Assembly: GCA_024639845.1 (NCBI GenBank) | Contig: JAHEGG010000002.1 | Coordinates: forward strand, 117,293 to 181,292 | From: Microbacteriaceae bacterium | GTDB lineage: Bacteria; Actinomycetota; Actinomycetes; Actinomycetales; Microbacteriaceae | Direction: 5' to 3' | DNA: 64,000 nucleotides | Shown: one piece after another, positions 17,812 through 26,585 of the stretch | Layout of the letters: every line of letters starts with the position of its first letter | Position numbering within the stretch: the stretch's first letter is position 1 | Notes under the pieces: model-generated | What the model saw: only the letters and a program-made list of their open reading frames with translations | What the model was told of the DNA's origin: nothing | The model's database searches: none | Made by a program: the position numbers and the translations under genes

Positions 17812-18984
17812 GGCCAGGTTTCCTTTCGGTGAAACAAAGGTTTCGTCGAGACCCTGCCACGACTGAACAGTTTTTAGATGTTTTGCCAACGCCTTAGCCG
17901 CAGCGGCACTCTCTCTTGAGTTGAGTTTCTCCTCATGCCAAGACGCCTGCACCAGCAGTTTCTTATCCCGCCTATCGCTCTTCAGGTCGATTCGGCCTAC
18001 TAGCTCGCGGTTGTGCAAAATCGGAAGCGTGTAATAGCCAAACTGTCGCTTCGGCTCGGGAGTATAGATCTCGATCCGGTATTCAAACCCGAACATCCGC
18101 TCAATGCGATCGCGCTTCCAGCAAACCGGATCAAAAGGGCTCAGGATCGTGGTGCGAGCACCCGGCGATTTCGCGTCGAGAGCATCCAAGTTCGTGTCTT
18201 TGTGCACGAAAGCAAGTTGTTGCCAACCCTCGACCCTAGTTTCGATAAGGTCACCAGATTCGACGAGCTCGGCGAAGAGTTTGCGATGAGTGGTTGGGCT
18301 CATTCGGTGCCAGTCGGAGAGGTCGGTCAGCGTGCCAACGCCGTGGGCGGTCGCGGCTTGACGCAATAGCGACTTCTTTGCCTCATCCGCGTTAGGACGG
18401 TTGGCCAAAACATGCTCGGGAAGAATCTGCTCGGGCAGGGCATAGAGCCTGCGGAATGCATCGCGGCCACCGGAAACGACATCACCTACCAAAAACATAT
18501 ATTCGAGCGCACGCTTTAGGTCGCTCCAGCCCCACCAGGAGCCACTGCGCTTGTTGGCATCACTCTCGAACTGACCGGAGCTCATCGGGCCGTTGGCCTC
18601 GAGCTCGCGCCGAATCTGGCTAACCAGCTTTTTGTTGCCCGATTCCATGCCCCATTTGGTCACATACTTGTCGCGATAGGCATCCATGCGCCACCGATAG
18701 AGCGGCCAGTTTTCTAGCGGGATGATCGATGCCTCATGCGCCCAGTATTCGATCAGTGTCGGGTGAAATCCGCCCATGAGGTCGTCTAGTTCACTCTTGT
18801 CGTATTGGCCTAGTCGGGAGAAAAGAGGCATGTAGTGTGCCCGTTCGAAAACGTTGACCGAATCAATTTGCAAAAGCCCGAGACGAGCGATGACGTCGAG
18901 CACCGATTCGTCACGCTGCGAATCGACTCCGAGCTGGCGAAGAGCCAACACTCTGGCCTCGCTGGCGCTCAACTCTAACGGCAT
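17785..18984 (-). CDS. YcaQ-like winged-helix protein (putative DNA crosslink glycosylase)
   Basis: A 399 aa member of the DUF1006/HTH_42 family. Characteristic segments are LLQIDSVNVFERAHYMPLFSRLG (about 34-56), YWAHEASIIPLENWPLYRWRM and GRIDLKSDRRDKKLLV near the C terminus. The E. coli homologue YcaQ is a DNA glycosylase that unhooks interstrand crosslinks, so a repair role is likely but not shown here. The start at 18984 is set by a GAAGGAG site; an upstream in-frame start at 18999 would overlap that site. It diverges from ilvA by 50 bases. Confidence 0.82.
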   Translation of the reverse strand: MPLELSASEARVLALRQLGVDSQRDESVLDVIARLGLLQIDSVNVFERAHYMPLFSRLGQYDKSELDDLMGGFHPTLIEYWAHEASIIPLENWPLYRWRMDAYRDKYVTKWGMESGNKKLVSQIRRELEANGPMSSGQFESDANKRSGSWWGWSDLKRALEYMFLVGDVVSGGRDAFRRLYALPEQILPEHVLANRPNADEAKKSLLRQAATAHGVGTLTDLSDWHRMSPTTHRKLFAELVESGDLIETRVEGWQQLAFVHKDTNLDALDAKSPGARTTILSPFDPVCWKRDRIERMFGFEYRIEIYTPEPKRQFGYYTLPILHNRELVGRIDLKSDRRDKKLLVQASWHEEKLNSRESAAAAKALAKHLKTVQSWQGLDETFVSPKGNLALELASHVA

Positions 18985-19034
18985 ACCGCTCCTTCGCAAC
19001 TAAACTCTAACCAGCGTATTTAAAGGAGCACCAA

Positions 19035-20282
19035 ATGCCTAACCGAAGCCAACTCGTGGCCCCGACTCTTGCCGAGTTTGAGCGCGCTCACGAGATTGTG
19101 GCCGAGGTTGCCCACCTGACTCCCGTGCTGCACAGCAACTTTCTAAGCCAGATTACAGGCGCGGATGTCTGGCTCAAAGCCGAAAACCTGCAGCGGACGG
19201 GTGCTTATAAGGTGCGTGGCGCATATCACCGCATGAGCAAGTTGACCCCAGCCGAGCGCAAGCGCGGCGTCGTGGCAGCATCCGCTGGAAATCACGCTCA
19301 AGGCGTGGCTTTGGCCGCCAAGAAACTCGGGATCAAGGCAACCATTTTCATGCCGGTCGGTGCATCGCTGCCCAAATTTCAGGCGACCCAAAATTACGGC
19401 GCTACGGTTGTTCTCGAGGGTTCGGTTTTTGCCGAAACCCTAAAAGCCGCCCAGGAATACGCTGCCAAGAAAGGCGCAGTATTCATTCCGCCTTTTGACC
19501 ACATGGATGTGGTGCTCGGGCAGGGAACCGTTGGCCTCGAAGTGCTGGACCAACTCGACGGGGTCGACAGCATCCTGGTCGCCATCGGTGGTGGCGGACT
19601 CGCTGCCGGTGTGGCTGTGGCCGCAAAGCTCAAGGCTGCGGTCGCTGGTCGAAAGATCAAGGTGATCGGCGTTCAGGCTGCCAACGCCGCCTCGTATGTG
19701 CCTTCGATGAAGTCTGGTGAACCGACCACGATTCAGACCAAACCGACCATCGCCGACGGAATTGCCGTGGCTCGTCCCGGTGCAATCCCGTTTTCGCTAA
19801 TCAACAAATACATCGACAAGGTGGTCACGGTCACCGACGATGATGTTGCCAAGGCCATCGTGGCTCTGCTGGAACGTTCCAAGATGGTGGTCGAGCCTGC
19901 TGGTGCCGTAGGTGTCGCAGCTCTGATGACCGGCGCATTCAAGCCAAAAGGCAAAACCGTGGTCGTGCTTTCGGGCGGAAACATCGACCCGCTGCTCATG
20001 CAAAAGGTGATCGGTCACGGACTCGTGGCCTCGGATCGCTACGTGACCATTTCGGTGATGCTTCCTGACCGCCCGGGTCAGCTCGTGAAAACCGCAGAAG
20101 CTATCGCTCGCGCCCACGGAAACGTGGTTGAGGTCATGCACACCAGGCACGGAAACGACTTCGACATCAGCGAAGTTGAACTCAGGATGAGCATCGAAAC
20201 CACAGGCGCAGAACACAGCCAGCGTGTGCTCAAGGAGCTCAAGGCTGCCGGACTAAACGCTAGGGTAGCGACCAACCGCTAA
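19035..20282 (+). CDS. ilvA: Threonine ammonia-lyase with ACT domain
   Basis: Deaminates threonine to 2-oxobutanoate, first step of isoleucine synthesis. The PLP fold shows LQRTGAYKVRGAYHRM with the Schiff-base lysine, SAGNHAQGVA, and the phosphate loop GGGGLAAG. A C-terminal ACT-like domain begins near residue 335 (VTISVMLPDRPGQL). At 415 aa it is the short form with one regulatory domain, between catabolic TdcB and the two-domain E. coli IlvA. Whether isoleucine inhibits it is not visible. A strong AAGGAG site precedes ATG. Confidence 0.9.
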   Translation: MPNRSQLVAPTLAEFERAHEIVAEVAHLTPVLHSNFLSQITGADVWLKAENLQRTGAYKVRGAYHRMSKLTPAERKRGVVAASAGNHAQGVALAAKKLGIKATIFMPVGASLPKFQATQNYGATVVLEGSVFAETLKAAQEYAAKKGAVFIPPFDHMDVVLGQGTVGLEVLDQLDGVDSILVAIGGGGLAAGVAVAAKLKAAVAGRKIKVIGVQAANAASYVPSMKSGEPTTIQTKPTIADGIAVARPGAIPFSLINKYIDKVVTVTDDDVAKAIVALLERSKMVVEPAGAVGVAALMTGAFKPKGKTVVVLSGGNIDPLLMQKVIGHGLVASDRYVTISVMLPDRPGQLVKTAEAIARAHGNVVEVMHTRHGNDFDISEVELRMSIETTGAEHSQRVLKELKAAGLNARVATNR

Positions 20283-20329
20283 GGCTCGCGTCACGCGTCG
20301 TCTTGCGTCTTGATTGATTCGGCAGGCAC

Positions 20330-20815
20330 CTAGCCGTTGAAGTGTTCAACCGCCAAAATCTTCACCGAAATTTGGCGTCCGTTTGGCGCGAGATAAGAAA
20401 GCTCTTCGCCAACGCTGTGGCCGATAATGGTCTTTCCGATTGGGCTATCTGGGCTGTAGACAGTTAGGTCGGTCCCCTCAGCGATTTCAGCCGAGCCCAG
20501 CAGGAACTTGTTCTCGCTGCCGTTGAGTTCAACAGTAACCACGGTTCCCTGCTCAACGACACCGTGAGTGGCCGGAGCCTCACCCACTACAGATGAACCT
20601 AAAATCTCTTCGATGCGCGCGATACGGGCCTCGATCTTGCCCTGTTCCTCTTTGGCAGCGTGATAGCCACCGTTTTCTTTGAGGTCACCCTCTTCACGAG
20701 CATCCTGGATACGCTTTGAAATCTCGTGGCGCGCGACGGTCACAAGTTGCTCGAGTTCGGCCGCTAGACGGTCGTAGGCGGCTTGTGTCAGCCATGTAGG
20801 TTGAGTCTCAGACAA
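20330..20815 (-). CDS. greA: Transcription elongation factor GreA
   Basis: Rescues backtracked RNA polymerase by stimulating transcript cleavage. The N-terminal coiled coil has the acidic tip AREEGDLKENGGYHAAKEEQ with the essential acidic residues; the C-terminal FKBP-like domain ends in PIGKTIIGHSVGEEL and a globular tail. Length 161 aa is standard when the TTG at 20815 is used; a GAGGTG site lies upstream. An earlier in-frame TTG (20845) would add ten unconserved residues. A terminator lies between it and the DUF4307 gene. Confidence 0.93.
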   Translation of the reverse strand: MSETQPTWLTQAAYDRLAAELEQLVTVARHEISKRIQDAREEGDLKENGGYHAAKEEQGKIEARIARIEEILGSSVVGEAPATHGVVEQGTVVTVELNGSENKFLLGSAEIAEGTDLTVYSPDSPIGKTIIGHSVGEELSYLAPNGRQISVKILAVEHFNG

Positions 20816-20843
20816 GATGCACCTCAGATGCAGTAGGGGAGCC

Positions 20844-20873
20844 AAATAAAAGCACTCGGCAGAAACTGCCGAG
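20844..20873 (-). terminator. Rho-independent terminator after the DUF4307 gene
   Basis: On the minus strand CTCGGCAG (20873-20866) pairs perfectly with CTGCCGAG (20862-20855) around a TTT loop. A T-rich run follows (complement of 20845-20851). It separates the DUF4307 gene from greA, which is read in the same direction. Confidence 0.8.
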
Positions 20874-20885
20874 CTTACCTAGATT

Positions 20886-21275
20886 TTACTTCAGCCAGCA
20901 CTTCTCGACCAAGCCGGTCACACCGAGCATCGTGGTGTTTACGCTGGTTTCGATGACAGTGTCGGCAGCAACATCCGAGCCGATTTCGACCTCGCGGTAG
21001 CCCACGATCGCGTAGCTCTGGTCGAGCACTTGGGCTGCGCACACGGCAGTGGATTCTGCCGGTTTGGTGACTTTGAACCGCACCGCTGTTTCGAAGGCGG
21101 AACGAACCTCATAGCCAACGGTTGCTGGCTTTGCGGTGGCCGGTGATAAAAAGCTCACCCACACTGCCCAAACCATAAAAACCACAAACAGGGATGCCGC
21201 AAGCACGGCAATCCGACGGCGACTGGCTGGCGGCTTGACGCCGTAGCGCTCGCGCATCAACTGTTCTTGGCTCAT
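20886..21275 (-). CDS. DUF4307 family membrane protein
   Basis: A 129 aa actinobacterial protein: the conserved start LMRERYG, one membrane helix (about 22-44, AVLAASLFVVFMVWAVWV), then an extracytoplasmic beta-rich domain with FKVTKPAESTAVCAAQVLDQ and a C-terminal GLVEKCWLK; the two cysteines may form a disulfide. Function unknown. The ATG at 21275 is chosen because it starts the conserved region and has a -10 box seven bases before it. It sits next to greA as in mycobacteria. Confidence 0.8.
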   Translation of the reverse strand: MSQEQLMRERYGVKPPASRRRIAVLAASLFVVFMVWAVWVSFLSPATAKPATVGYEVRSAFETAVRFKVTKPAESTAVCAAQVLDQSYAIVGYREVEIGSDVAADTVIETSVNTTMLGVTGLVEKCWLK

Positions 21276-21282
21276 GGCTTTA

Positions 21283-21288
21283 AGGCTA
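21283..21288 (-). promoter_or_regulatory. Probable -10 box of the DUF4307 gene (leaderless)
   Basis: On the minus strand TAGCCT is followed by seven bases and the ATG at 21275. It is divergent from the box at 21301-21306, 12 bases away. Confidence 0.5.
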
Positions 21289-21300
21289 ACTTGCCGCACG

Positions 21301-21306
21301 CATAAT
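21301..21306 (+). promoter_or_regulatory. Probable -10 box of the small membrane protein gene (leaderless)
   Basis: CATAAT (five of six matches to TATAAT) lies six bases before the ATG at 21313. No ribosome binding site is present. Confidence 0.5.
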
Positions 21307-21312
21307 TGAGAC

Positions 21313-21549
21313 ATGAAGACTCTCGCCCTGATCCTGGCGGCCACGCCCACCCCGAGCCCAACCGAAGACCCGGCCAACACTTTTTATAGCCCTGGCACTA
21401 TCGGCTTTCTTCTGACCTTTTTCGTTGCCGGTTCTGCCGTGCTCTTGATCTTCGACATGGTTAGACGGGTTCGTCGCGTGCGCTATCGAGCGGAGATTCA
21501 AGAAAAATTGGCTGCTGAAGAACAAGCCAAAGAGCAAGCCCAGGACTAG
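21313..21549 (+). CDS. Small single-pass membrane protein
   Basis: A 78 aa protein with a threonine/proline-rich N terminus (ATPTPSPTEDPA), one membrane helix (about 29-50) and a basic, then glutamate/alanine-rich cytoplasmic helix (RRVRRVRYRAEIQEKLAAEE). The function is unknown. Proteins of this layout occur in the greA-TrhA neighbourhood of actinobacteria (Rv1083-like, from memory), where mca normally precedes them; here mca is absent. It is probably real because it has a good promoter and conserved context. Confidence 0.7.
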   Translation: MKTLALILAATPTPSPTEDPANTFYSPGTIGFLLTFFVAGSAVLLIFDMVRRVRRVRYRAEIQEKLAAEEQAKEQAQD

Positions 21550-21587
21550 TTCACAGACCACGCCACGCTGCCTACATAGCGCGAAAA

Positions 21588-22352
21588 CTAGCCGTTCAGG
21601 CTACCGGCCAGTGGGCTGAGGCAGATCAATAGCGCCGCGGTCCAGTGGCAGAGAAAAGCTAGAACCGTGAACGCGTGAAAAATCTCGTGAAAACCGAAGT
21701 GCTTCGGAAACGGGTTCGGTTTTTTAAGCCCGTAGACCACCGCTCCAGCGATGTAGAGAGCGCCACCGATTGCGATTAGTGACATCATCCATGCATTTGC
21801 GGCATAGAAATCGACAATATAGATCAGTGCCGACGCACCCATCACAACATAGATTGGCACATAGAGCCAGCGCGGTGCGTTGACCCACAGCACTCGAAAG
21901 CCCATGCCGGCGATAGCCGTGGCCCAGACCGCTATGAGCAGCGGCAAACCCTTCTCGGCCGGCAGCGCAAGCATCGCCATCGGTGTGTATGAACCCGCGA
22001 TCAGCAGCACGATATTGGCGTGGTCGATGCGTTTGAGCGCGAGCTTGACCTTTGGTCGCCAGTTGAATCGATGATAGAGCGCTGAGTTGCCAAACAGCAG
22101 GAATGATGAAGCAAAAAACAGGGATGCCGCAACCTTTCCGGCCACTCCAACGGCAAACACAATCAGAATCACCCCGCCCGCAATAACCAAGGGAAGTACG
22201 CCGGTGTGAATCCACCCGCGCCAAGAGGGGCGGTCGTTCTCGGCGAGGGGGAAGCCGGTTGACACCGGAAGATAAATCGACTGGGTGTCATCGAGATTCG
22301 GTAGTTGGTCGACCAGCTTCTCGTCGGTCGCGTCGCTGCTTTTCTGGTTCAT
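21588..22352 (-). CDS. trhA: Hemolysin III / TrhA family membrane protein
   Basis: A 254 aa PAQR-superfamily protein with seven predicted membrane helices. Family landmarks are SSFLLFGNSALYHRFNW near the first helices, IDHANIVLLIAGSYTPMAML, and the C-terminal GFHEIFHAFTVLAFLCHW, which supply the histidines, serine and aspartate of a metal site. Bacterial members have been linked to membrane energetics and lipid homeostasis; the hemolysin name is historical. ATG 22352 is preferred over TTG 22358 because it has a -10 box six bases before it. Confidence 0.85.
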   Translation of the reverse strand: MNQKSSDATDEKLVDQLPNLDDTQSIYLPVSTGFPLAENDRPSWRGWIHTGVLPLVIAGGVILIVFAVGVAGKVAASLFFASSFLLFGNSALYHRFNWRPKVKLALKRIDHANIVLLIAGSYTPMAMLALPAEKGLPLLIAVWATAIAGMGFRVLWVNAPRWLYVPIYVVMGASALIYIVDFYAANAWMMSLIAIGGALYIAGAVVYGLKKPNPFPKHFGFHEIFHAFTVLAFLCHWTAALLICLSPLAGSLNG

Positions 22353-22358
22353 AGTCAA

Positions 22359-22364
22359 AGGTTA
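22359..22364 (-). promoter_or_regulatory. Probable -10 box of trhA (leaderless)
   Basis: On the minus strand TAACCT, six bases, then ATG at 22352. Only one base separates it from the oppositely directed box of the prenyltransferase gene, forming the near-palindrome AGGTTAGTAGCCT. Confidence 0.55.
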
Positions 22365-22365
22365 G

Positions 22366-22371
22366 TAGCCT
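22366..22371 (+). promoter_or_regulatory. Probable -10 box of the cis-prenyltransferase gene (leaderless)
   Basis: TAGCCT, six bases, then GTG at 22378. Any -35 element would lie inside the trhA coding region. Confidence 0.55.
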
Positions 22372-22377
22372 TATCTC

Positions 22378-23139
22378 GTGCGCAACCTCATCTACCGGTT
22401 CTATGAGAAGTCGCTTGAGCGTCAACTCGAGGTTTCTTCGTTGCCAAAGCACATCGGAGTCATCCTCGATGGCAACCGCCGATGGGCAGAGCGCAAACCG
22501 GGCACGTCCACCCGCGAAGGTCATGCCGCGGGCGCTGCCAAAATACTCGAATTCCTAGGATGGTGCAACGACCTCGGCATCGAAGTAGTCACGCTTTACC
22601 TGCTGTCGACGAATAACCTCAGCGGCCGAGCATCCGCGGAACTTTCGGAACTGCTTTCGATTATCGAATCACTGGCCTCTGAGCTAGGCAAGAGTGGGCT
22701 CGGCAAGGTGAAATGGGTGGGTGACCCGAACGGGCTTCCAGAATCGCTAATCCAGGCTCTGAAGGATTCCGAGCGTAAGAGCAAGTCGGTTGCCGGGTTG
22801 CACGTGAACTTGGCGGTCGGCTATGGAGGGCGCAAAGAGATTGCCGACGCGATGCGCGCGATCGTGAAAAAACACGCCAAAAAGGGTGAGAGCTTTGAAG
22901 CGCTCGCCGATGCCCTCACTCCTGAGTTGATCGCAAAACACCTCTACACGGGTGGTCAGCCCGATCCAGACCTGGTGATTCGAACTTCTGGTGAACAGCG
23001 AATTAGCGACTTTTTGCTGTGGCAGAGCGCTCATTCCGAGTTCTATTTCGAAGAAGCACTGTGGCCGGATTTTCGCCGCGTGGACTTTTTGCGAGCCATC
23101 CGTGCCTTTGAAAACAGGCATCGTCGCTTCGGTTCTTAA
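22378..23139 (+). CDS. Isoprenyl transferase (cis-prenyltransferase)
   Basis: Adds isoprene units in cis to an allylic diphosphate. Motifs: HIGVILDGNRRWAE with the catalytic aspartate, YLLSTNNLS, NLAVGYGGRKEI, and the C-terminal IRTSGEQRISDFLLWQSAHSEFYF. Length is 253 aa. The N terminus and sequence style resemble the actinobacterial Z-farnesyl diphosphate synthase branch (Rv1086-like) next to a TrhA gene, rather than the main undecaprenyl synthase; chain length is therefore uncertain. Start GTG 22378 fits the -10 box. Confidence 0.9.
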   Translation: MRNLIYRFYEKSLERQLEVSSLPKHIGVILDGNRRWAERKPGTSTREGHAAGAAKILEFLGWCNDLGIEVVTLYLLSTNNLSGRASAELSELLSIIESLASELGKSGLGKVKWVGDPNGLPESLIQALKDSERKSKSVAGLHVNLAVGYGGRKEIADAMRAIVKKHAKKGESFEALADALTPELIAKHLYTGGQPDPDLVIRTSGEQRISDFLLWQSAHSEFYFEEALWPDFRRVDFLRAIRAFENRHRRFGS

Positions 23140-23235
23140 TTCTGGGTTACGAAGCAGTGATTCGGGCGTGTCGCTTTGGGTGACAGTCTGAATTGAGGAC
23201 TACATTCGTGCCAAGCCTGAATTAAAGGAGCTTTG

Positions 23236-24606
23236 GTGGCCAAATCAACCGAAACCGAGTCCAGGGCAGTCAAATCAAAAGTGGCAGCCAAAAAATCTGA
23301 TTCGAAGCCGGATTCACGCCCCAAAGATCAAGCGACAATCACCTATGTGCTCGACACGTCTGTGCTTCTAAGTGACCCAAAGGCTCTGTTCCGTTTCAAG
23401 GAACAGAACGTGGTGATTCCGATCATTGTGATCAACGAACTCGAAAAAAAGCGCCACGATCCAGAAATCGGATACTTTGCGCGCCAAACCTTGCGCTACC
23501 TTGATGACCTTCGGCAGCAGCACGAGCGACTCGACTTTCCGATCGAGGTCGGCGACGGCGGAACCCTTCGCGTTGAACTGAATCACATCGATCAGTCGGT
23601 GCTGCCGGTCGGGTTCCAGTTGGGCGACAACGATTCGCGCATCCTTGCCGTTGCTTTTAACCTGGCAAGCGAAGGTCTCGACGTGACTGTGGTGTCGCAA
23701 GACCTGCCGATGCGAGTCAAGGTAGCGGCCCTTGGTATGCGCGCCGAAGAGTACCGCAACAACCTCGCGGTCGATTCGGGCTGGACGGGTCTGGCCGAAC
23801 TGGCTCTGAACGCCAACGAGATGAGTGAGCTCTATGACGCTGAAATCATCAAACACCCGGATGTCGCATCGATGCCGATTAACACCGGTTTAGTTATCTC
23901 GAGCGAACGCGGTCATGCTCTAGGTCGAGTCACCGAAGATAAGCGAGTTCGTTTGGTGCGCGGAGACCGTGACCTATTCGGCGTGCACGGTCGTTCGGCT
24001 GAGCAACGGTTAGCGATTGACTTGTTGCTCGATCCAGAGATCGGAATTCTTTCACTAGGTGGTCGTGCCGGCACCGGAAAGTCAGCGCTTGCGCTTTGTG
24101 CAGGGTTGGAGGCGGTCTTGGAGCGTCGTCAACACAAGAAAATCATGGTTTTCCGTCCGATTTATGCGGTTGGCGGACAGGAGCTAGGCTACCTACCCGG
24201 TAGCGAGAGCGAAAAGATGAACCCTTGGGGGCAGGCGATTTTCGACACCTTGAGCGCTCTGGTTTCTAAAGAAGTGATCGACCACATCGTGGATCGTGGT
24301 TTGCTCGAGGTTTTGCCTCTCACTCACATCCGTGGTCGTTCGCTTCACGACGCATTTGTGATTGTGGATGAGGCGCAATCGCTCGAACGAAACGTGCTGC
24401 TAACAGTGCTCTCGCGCATCGGGCAGAACTCGCGTGTGATTTTGACGCATGACGTCGCTCAGCGAGACAACCTGCGCGTCGGTCGCCACGACGGAATTGC
24501 AGCCGTGATCGAAGCGCTCAAGGGACAGTCGTTGTTCGCCCACGTCACTCTGACTCGGTCGGAGCGCTCGGCGATCGCGGCTATGGTTACCGACCTGCTC
24601 GACTAG
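23236..24606 (+). CDS. PIN-domain/PhoH fusion protein (PhoH2 type)
   Basis: A 456 aa protein. A lysine/serine-rich N-terminal tail is followed by a PIN RNase domain ([12 protein letters not shown], about 37-48, with acidic residues in [10 protein letters not shown] and [12 protein letters not shown]). The PhoH ATPase domain follows: P-loop [14 protein letters not shown] near 280 and Walker [13 protein letters not shown]. PhoH2 proteins are reported ATP-dependent RNA helicase/ribonucleases. GTG 23236 is preferred because AAAGGAG lies five bases before it; the TTG at 23233 is too close. Confidence 0.92.
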   Translation: MAKSTETESRAVKSKVAAKKSDSKPDSRPKDQATITYVLDTSVLLSDPKALFRFKEQNVVIPIIVINELEKKRHDPEIGYFARQTLRYLDDLRQQHERLDFPIEVGDGGTLRVELNHIDQSVLPVGFQLGDNDSRILAVAFNLASEGLDVTVVSQDLPMRVKVAALGMRAEEYRNNLAVDSGWTGLAELALNANEMSELYDAEIIKHPDVASMPINTGLVISSERGHALGRVTEDKRVRLVRGDRDLFGVHGRSAEQRLAIDLLLDPEIGILSLGGRAGTGKSALALCAGLEAVLERRQHKKIMVFRPIYAVGGQELGYLPGSESEKMNPWGQAIFDTLSALVSKEVIDHIVDRGLLEVLPLTHIRGRSLHDAFVIVDEAQSLERNVLLTVLSRIGQNSRVILTHDVAQRDNLRVGRHDGIAAVIEALKGQSLFAHVTLTRSERSAIAAMVTDLLD

Positions 24607-24646
24607 CGCCTGTTTATAACTCGAGCGGGCTGTCTCCAGTTGTTTC

Positions 24647-24652
24647 TAGCAT
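24647..24652 (+). promoter_or_regulatory. Probable -10 box of the prepilin-peptidase-like gene (leaderless)
   Basis: TAGCAT, six bases, then ATG at 24659. No Shine-Dalgarno sequence is seen. Confidence 0.5.
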
Positions 24653-24658
24653 TGGCTG

Positions 24659-25153
24659 ATGCAAATCTCGCTCCTTGGTTGGTTAGGTCCCGCATATCTG
24701 GCTGCCGTTTCAGTTCCGCTTGCCATCTTTGACATCAAGCAGCGACGTCTTCCAAACAAGTTGGTCTTGCCGGGATTTCTGGTGGTGTGGCCAGCGCAAC
24801 TTGGCTTATCGATCTATCTCGGCCACTTCAACCGGATTGGCACGGCGGCTCTTTGCTGCCTGGCGCTTCTTGCAATAGGAATCATGGTGAATCGCATAGG
24901 TGCCATTGGAATGGGCGACGTCAAGTTACTAGCTCTGATGGGGCAGTGCTTCGGCTGGTGGGGGCTTTGGCCGGTCTTGCTTGCTGTGGCATTCGGCATC
25001 GTAGTGGCGGCGTTATTCGTGTTAGGCTCACTCGCGCTCAAGAGATTGAAGGCGGGTTCAACCATTCCGCTCGGGCCATATCTCTTGGCTGGCTGCTTGG
25101 CTGCAAGCCTGCAAATCTATTTTGGTGAAGCGGTGGTTACTCTGCCGGCTTAG
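24659..25153 (+). CDS. A24 family prepilin-type peptidase (peptidase domain only)
   Basis: An integral membrane aspartic protease of 164 aa with about five helices. The two catalytic aspartates are in [12 protein letters not shown] (about residue 24) and [10 protein letters not shown]. The N-terminal cytoplasmic methyltransferase region of full-length PilD is missing, as in Flp/Tad-type CpaA enzymes. No pilin or secretion gene is near, so its substrates must be encoded elsewhere. Its last 17 bases overlap the end of fumC on the other strand. Confidence 0.85.
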   Translation: MQISLLGWLGPAYLAAVSVPLAIFDIKQRRLPNKLVLPGFLVVWPAQLGLSIYLGHFNRIGTAALCCLALLAIGIMVNRIGAIGMGDVKLLALMGQCFGWWGLWPVLLAVAFGIVVAALFVLGSLALKRLKAGSTIPLGPYLLAGCLAASLQIYFGEAVVTLPA

Positions 25154-26525
25154 TCATCGAAAGCACATCGAGGGCTTTATCTAGCTGTTCCAGTGTGAGT
25201 TTCTCACCGTCGACGTAGCCCAAGTCGATGGTGGCTTCTCTCACCGTTAGACCCTTGGCGACCGAATACTTGGCAATTTTTGCTGCTGCCTCGTATCCGA
25301 TGTATTTATTTAGCGGTGTGACGATTGAGGGGCTCGACTCGGCAAGAGCGCGGGCGCGCTCTTCGTTAGCTTCGAGTCCGCGGATGGTCTTGTCGGCGAG
25401 TAAACGCATGGAGTTGCCGAGCAGGCGGATCGACTCAAGCAGCGCATTGCCCATAACCGGAATAGCGACGTTGAGTTCGAAGCTTCCTGAGGCACCTGCC
25501 CAGGCCACTGTTGCGTCGTTTCCGATTACGCGAGCGCAGACCATTAGAACCGCCTCTGGCACCACTGGGTTAACCTTGCCCGGCATAATGCTTGAACCTG
25601 GCTGAAGGTCTGGAATGTGGAGTTCGGCAAGTCCCGCGTTCGGGCCTGATCCCATCCAGCGCAGGTCGTTGTTGATCTTGGTTAGGCTGACCGCCAAGAC
25701 TCGCAACGCTCCTGAGGCCTCGACCAGGGAATCCCTCGCGCCTTGGGCTTCGAAGTGATCGCGAGCCTCTGTGATAGGAAGCCCCGTTTCTGCTGCCAGA
25801 AGCCGGATCACTTCTTGAGGAAAACCCTTTGGAGTGTTGATGCCGGTTCCTACAGCCGTTCCACCGAGGGGAACTTCTGCGACCCGCACGATGGTCGATT
25901 GGACTCGCTCGATTGAATAGCGAATCTGGGCGGCATAGCCACCGAACTCTTGTCCGAGGGTCACCGGGGTTGCGTCCATCAGGTGGGTGCGGCCGGCCTT
26001 GACCACTGCTTTCCACAACTCTGCCTTCTCTTCTAGTGAGGCGGCCAGATAGTCAAGCGCGGGCAGTAGGTCGTGGATGAGGGCGGCGGTGACTGCGACA
26101 TGCACCGAGGTTGGAAAAACATCGTTTGAAGACTGAGAGGCGTTGACGTGGTCGTTTGGATGAACCGGCGAACCAAGTCGGTTGGTGGCTAGGGTTGCCA
26201 GAACCTCGTTCATGTTCATGTTTGACGAGGTGCCAGATCCCGTTTGAAAAATGTCGACAGGGAATTCACCGTCATGGCTTCCGGCAGCGACCTCGTCTGC
26301 CGAATCGGCTATGGCTGAAGCTATTTTCGCGTCGAGCACTCCCAGCGCAGAGTTTGCTAGAGCGGCGGCTTTCTTGATGCGGGCAAGCGCAGCAATGTGA
26401 GCGCGCTCCAGAGTGGTTCCCGAGATCGGAAAGTTCTCAACTGCGCGCTGAGTCTGGGCACGGTATAGGGCATTTGCCGGAACTTTGACTTCACCCATGG
26501 TGTCGTGTTCGATGCGAAATTCCAC
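25137..26525 (-). CDS. fumC: Class II fumarate hydratase
   Basis: Iron-independent enzyme interconverting fumarate and malate in the TCA cycle. Recognised by the superfamily signature [11 protein letters not shown], plus [31 protein letters not shown] and [10 protein letters not shown]. Length 462 aa is standard. The start is GTG with an AAAGG element upstream. The next gene upstream is the carbonic anhydrase gene in the same direction, 60 bases away. Confidence 0.96.
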   Translation of the reverse strand: MEFRIEHDTMGEVKVPANALYRAQTQRAVENFPISGTTLERAHIAALARIKKAAALANSALGVLDAKIASAIADSADEVAAGSHDGEFPVDIFQTGSGTSSNMNMNEVLATLATNRLGSPVHPNDHVNASQSSNDVFPTSVHVAVTAALIHDLLPALDYLAASLEEKAELWKAVVKAGRTHLMDATPVTLGQEFGGYAAQIRYSIERVQSTIVRVAEVPLGGTAVGTGINTPKGFPQEVIRLLAAETGLPITEARDHFEAQGARDSLVEASGALRVLAVSLTKINNDLRWMGSGPNAGLAELHIPDLQPGSSIMPGKVNPVVPEAVLMVCARVIGNDATVAWAGASGSFELNVAIPVMGNALLESIRLLGNSMRLLADKTIRGLEANEERARALAESSPSIVTPLNKYIGYEAAAKIAKYSVAKGLTVREATIDLGYVDGEKLTLEQLDKALDVLSMTKPAE

Positions 26526-26585
26526 TTGGGAACCTTTCTCTCTGCCGGTCGCCGTTTAGTGAGACCTGCTTTTCGATTTTAAGTT

